64,000 nucleotides of DNA. Source: Flavipsychrobacter sp. (GTDB lineage: Bacteria > Bacteroidota > Bacteroidia > Chitinophagales > Chitinophagaceae). The translations under genes and the position numbers were made by a program. This document shows, piece after piece, positions 63,603-64,000 of this stretch (positions within the stretch are counted from its first letter, which is position 1; each line of letters starts with the position of its first letter). The stretch is from the NCBI GenBank assembly GCA_016786615.1, contig JAEUVX010000004.1, positions 279,532 to 343,531 on the forward strand. Direction: 5' to 3'. The notes beneath the pieces were generated by a model that saw only the letters and a program-made list of their open reading frames with translations, searched no databases and was not told the origin of the DNA.

Positions 63603-63633
63603 TTTGGAAGTAGAACATTCTTATCTACTTTTG
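63603..63633 (+). promoter_or_regulatory. tandem promoter P1 of a stable-RNA leader
   Basis: TTTG (63603-63606), exactly 19 bases, then TACTTTTG (63626-63633): a perfect fit to TTTG-N19-TAnnTTTG. GCACTCCC follows at the start site, and GTTCTTAAAG at 63661-63670. Confidence 0.8.
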
Positions 63634-63754
63634 CACTCCCAATCGACGCCGAGCGGGTAAGTTCTTAAAGCGATAGTTACAGCAAAATCTGGTCAGAGAG
63701 TGAATGGTTTGAGAGAATGATAACTGATTAAGAAAATAAAGTTTTAAAAAACAT

Positions 63755-63785
63755 TTTGCAGTTTAGAAAATAGCTTCTACCTTTG
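63755..63785 (+). promoter_or_regulatory. tandem promoter P2 of a stable-RNA leader
   Basis: TTTG (63755-63758), exactly 19 bases, then TACCTTTG (63778-63785). The spacer begins CAGTTTAGAAAA, nearly the same as in P3. The initially transcribed CGCTCCCTTAGCGG is also shared with P3, and CCCTT (63790-63794) can pair with AAGGG (63815-63819). Confidence 0.85.
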
Positions 63786-63850
63786 CGCTCCCTTAGCGGT
63801 GCTGCGGTAACAAAAAGGGAAGAACGCAAGTTCTTAAACGAGTAAAAAAA

Positions 63851-63861
63851 GTTCTTTAAAA
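63851..63861 (+). promoter_or_regulatory. BoxA-like antitermination motif, copy 1
   Basis: GTTCTTTAAAA resembles the BoxA element (GYTCTTTRA) of rRNA leaders bound by NusB/NusE. It lies in the transcript from P1 and P2, upstream of P3. Related GTTCTTAAA(C/G) sequences occur at 63661 and 63830. Confidence 0.55.
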
Positions 63862-63867
63862 ATAAAT

Positions 63868-63898
63868 TTTGCGGTTTAGAAAACGTCGATTATCTTTG
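63868..63898 (+). promoter_or_regulatory. tandem promoter P3 of a stable-RNA leader
   Basis: TTTG (63868-63871), exactly 19 bases, then TATCTTTG (63891-63898). The downstream CGCTCCCTTAGCGG is identical to that of P2, with a CCCTT (63903-63907)/AAGGG (63927-63931) hairpin. Confidence 0.85.
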
Positions 63899-63940
63899 CG
63901 CTCCCTTAGCGGAGTAATGGTAACGAAAGGGTAACAAAAA

Positions 63941-63950
63941 GTTCTTTAAA
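63941..63950 (+). promoter_or_regulatory. BoxA-like antitermination motif, copy 2
   Basis: GTTCTTTAAA, 43 bases after the P3 -7 box, suggests an rRNA operon leader. The structural gene would begin beyond the window. The 63549-64000 region contains no protein gene. Confidence 0.55.
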
Positions 63951-63965
63951 CGGTAATAAAAAAGG

Positions 63966-64000
63966 TGGTTCGGTTCGAGGCCGATGGTGAGGTTCAAGTC
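63966..64000 (+). other. leader segment with two T-arm-like hairpins (truncated by window end)
   Basis: Two TTCRANN loops occur in a row: TTCGAGG flanked by TCGG and CCGA, then TTCAAGT preceded by TGAGG at the window end. They look like tRNA T-arms, but there is no D-arm or anticodon arm upstream, so this is not a tRNA gene within the window. GGTGGTTCGG may also pair with sequence beyond the window as a processing stem. Confidence 0.3.

Noticed and set aside
63966-64000. A tRNA gene suggested by GGTTCGAGGCC and GGTTCAAGTC
   Set aside because: Only T-arm-like pieces are present; there is no D-arm, anticodon arm or acceptor stem in the preceding 60 bases, so no tRNA is called inside the window.

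Overview
The window looks like the chromosome of a Bacteroidota member, most likely order Chitinophagales (Chitinophagaceae or a relative). The evidence is several secreted proteins ending in type IX secretion (T9SS) type-A sorting domains, promoters of the TTTG-N19-TAnnTTTG type, the near absence of Shine-Dalgarno sequences, a Bacteroidota-type putative porin, and a dispersed CCCCTAAATCCCC repeat familiar from this phylum. I see no phage, insertion sequence, CRISPR array or complete tRNA/rRNA gene. About 53 protein genes fill the window and almost all appear intact.

Layout. 1-7.2 kb: surface and secreted proteins (an ELWSYD-repeat T9SS protein, three paralogous small beta-sandwich proteins with a serine beta-lactamase-like hydrolase between them, a 53-residue orphan, an M50-like membrane protease and another T9SS protein). 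7.3-18 kb: metabolism and small genes (mdh, a transglutaminase-like membrane protein, a cystathionine beta-synthase-type enzyme, a BtuF-like protein, VOC and DUF4406-like proteins, a fatty-acid desaturase, two GT-C-like membrane proteins, class I aldolase). 18.2-27.6 kb: five consecutive T9SS-exported proteins built from fibronectin-III-like modules, mostly each with its own terminator. 27.7-35.3 kb: peptide transporter, ispD, dnaG, ruvX, def and a sigma/anti-sigma pair. 35.3-46.2 kb, minus strand: a CLF/KS/ACP trio, sucA, and a TPR protein-purine nucleoside phosphorylase-porin operon. 46.5-63.5 kb: prfC, a PagL-like protein, an M13 peptidase, pyc, ispH, an RND adaptor lipoprotein, a DUF3810-type protein, a methylmalonyl-CoA mutase-type catalytic subunit, a methyltransferase and an Lhr-like helicase. 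63.55-64 kb: a gene-free leader with three tandem consensus promoters and BoxA-like motifs, probably the start of an rRNA (or other stable RNA) operon that lies beyond the window.

The most striking observation is regulatory. Four of the five fibronectin-III/T9SS genes are preceded by arrays of a TTTAAT/GATTAAA hexamer repeated at an 11-bp step (5, 7, 6 and 5 positions). The beta-sandwich genes and the 53-residue orphan have GTTAAC boxes at the same 11-bp step, with the same pattern of one degenerate position in two of them. A short direct repeat with an 11-bp period is the geometry used by OmpR/PhoB-family response regulators. I infer a shared regulon of surface proteins controlled by an unidentified regulator encoded outside the window.

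The fibronectin-III genes also form a mosaic family. Three different N-terminal domains are joined to related repeat/sorting tails, and two neighbours (22.4 and 24.3 kb) share a gap-free, almost identical 0.9-kb central block flanked by divergent ends, which suggests recent duplication or gene conversion.
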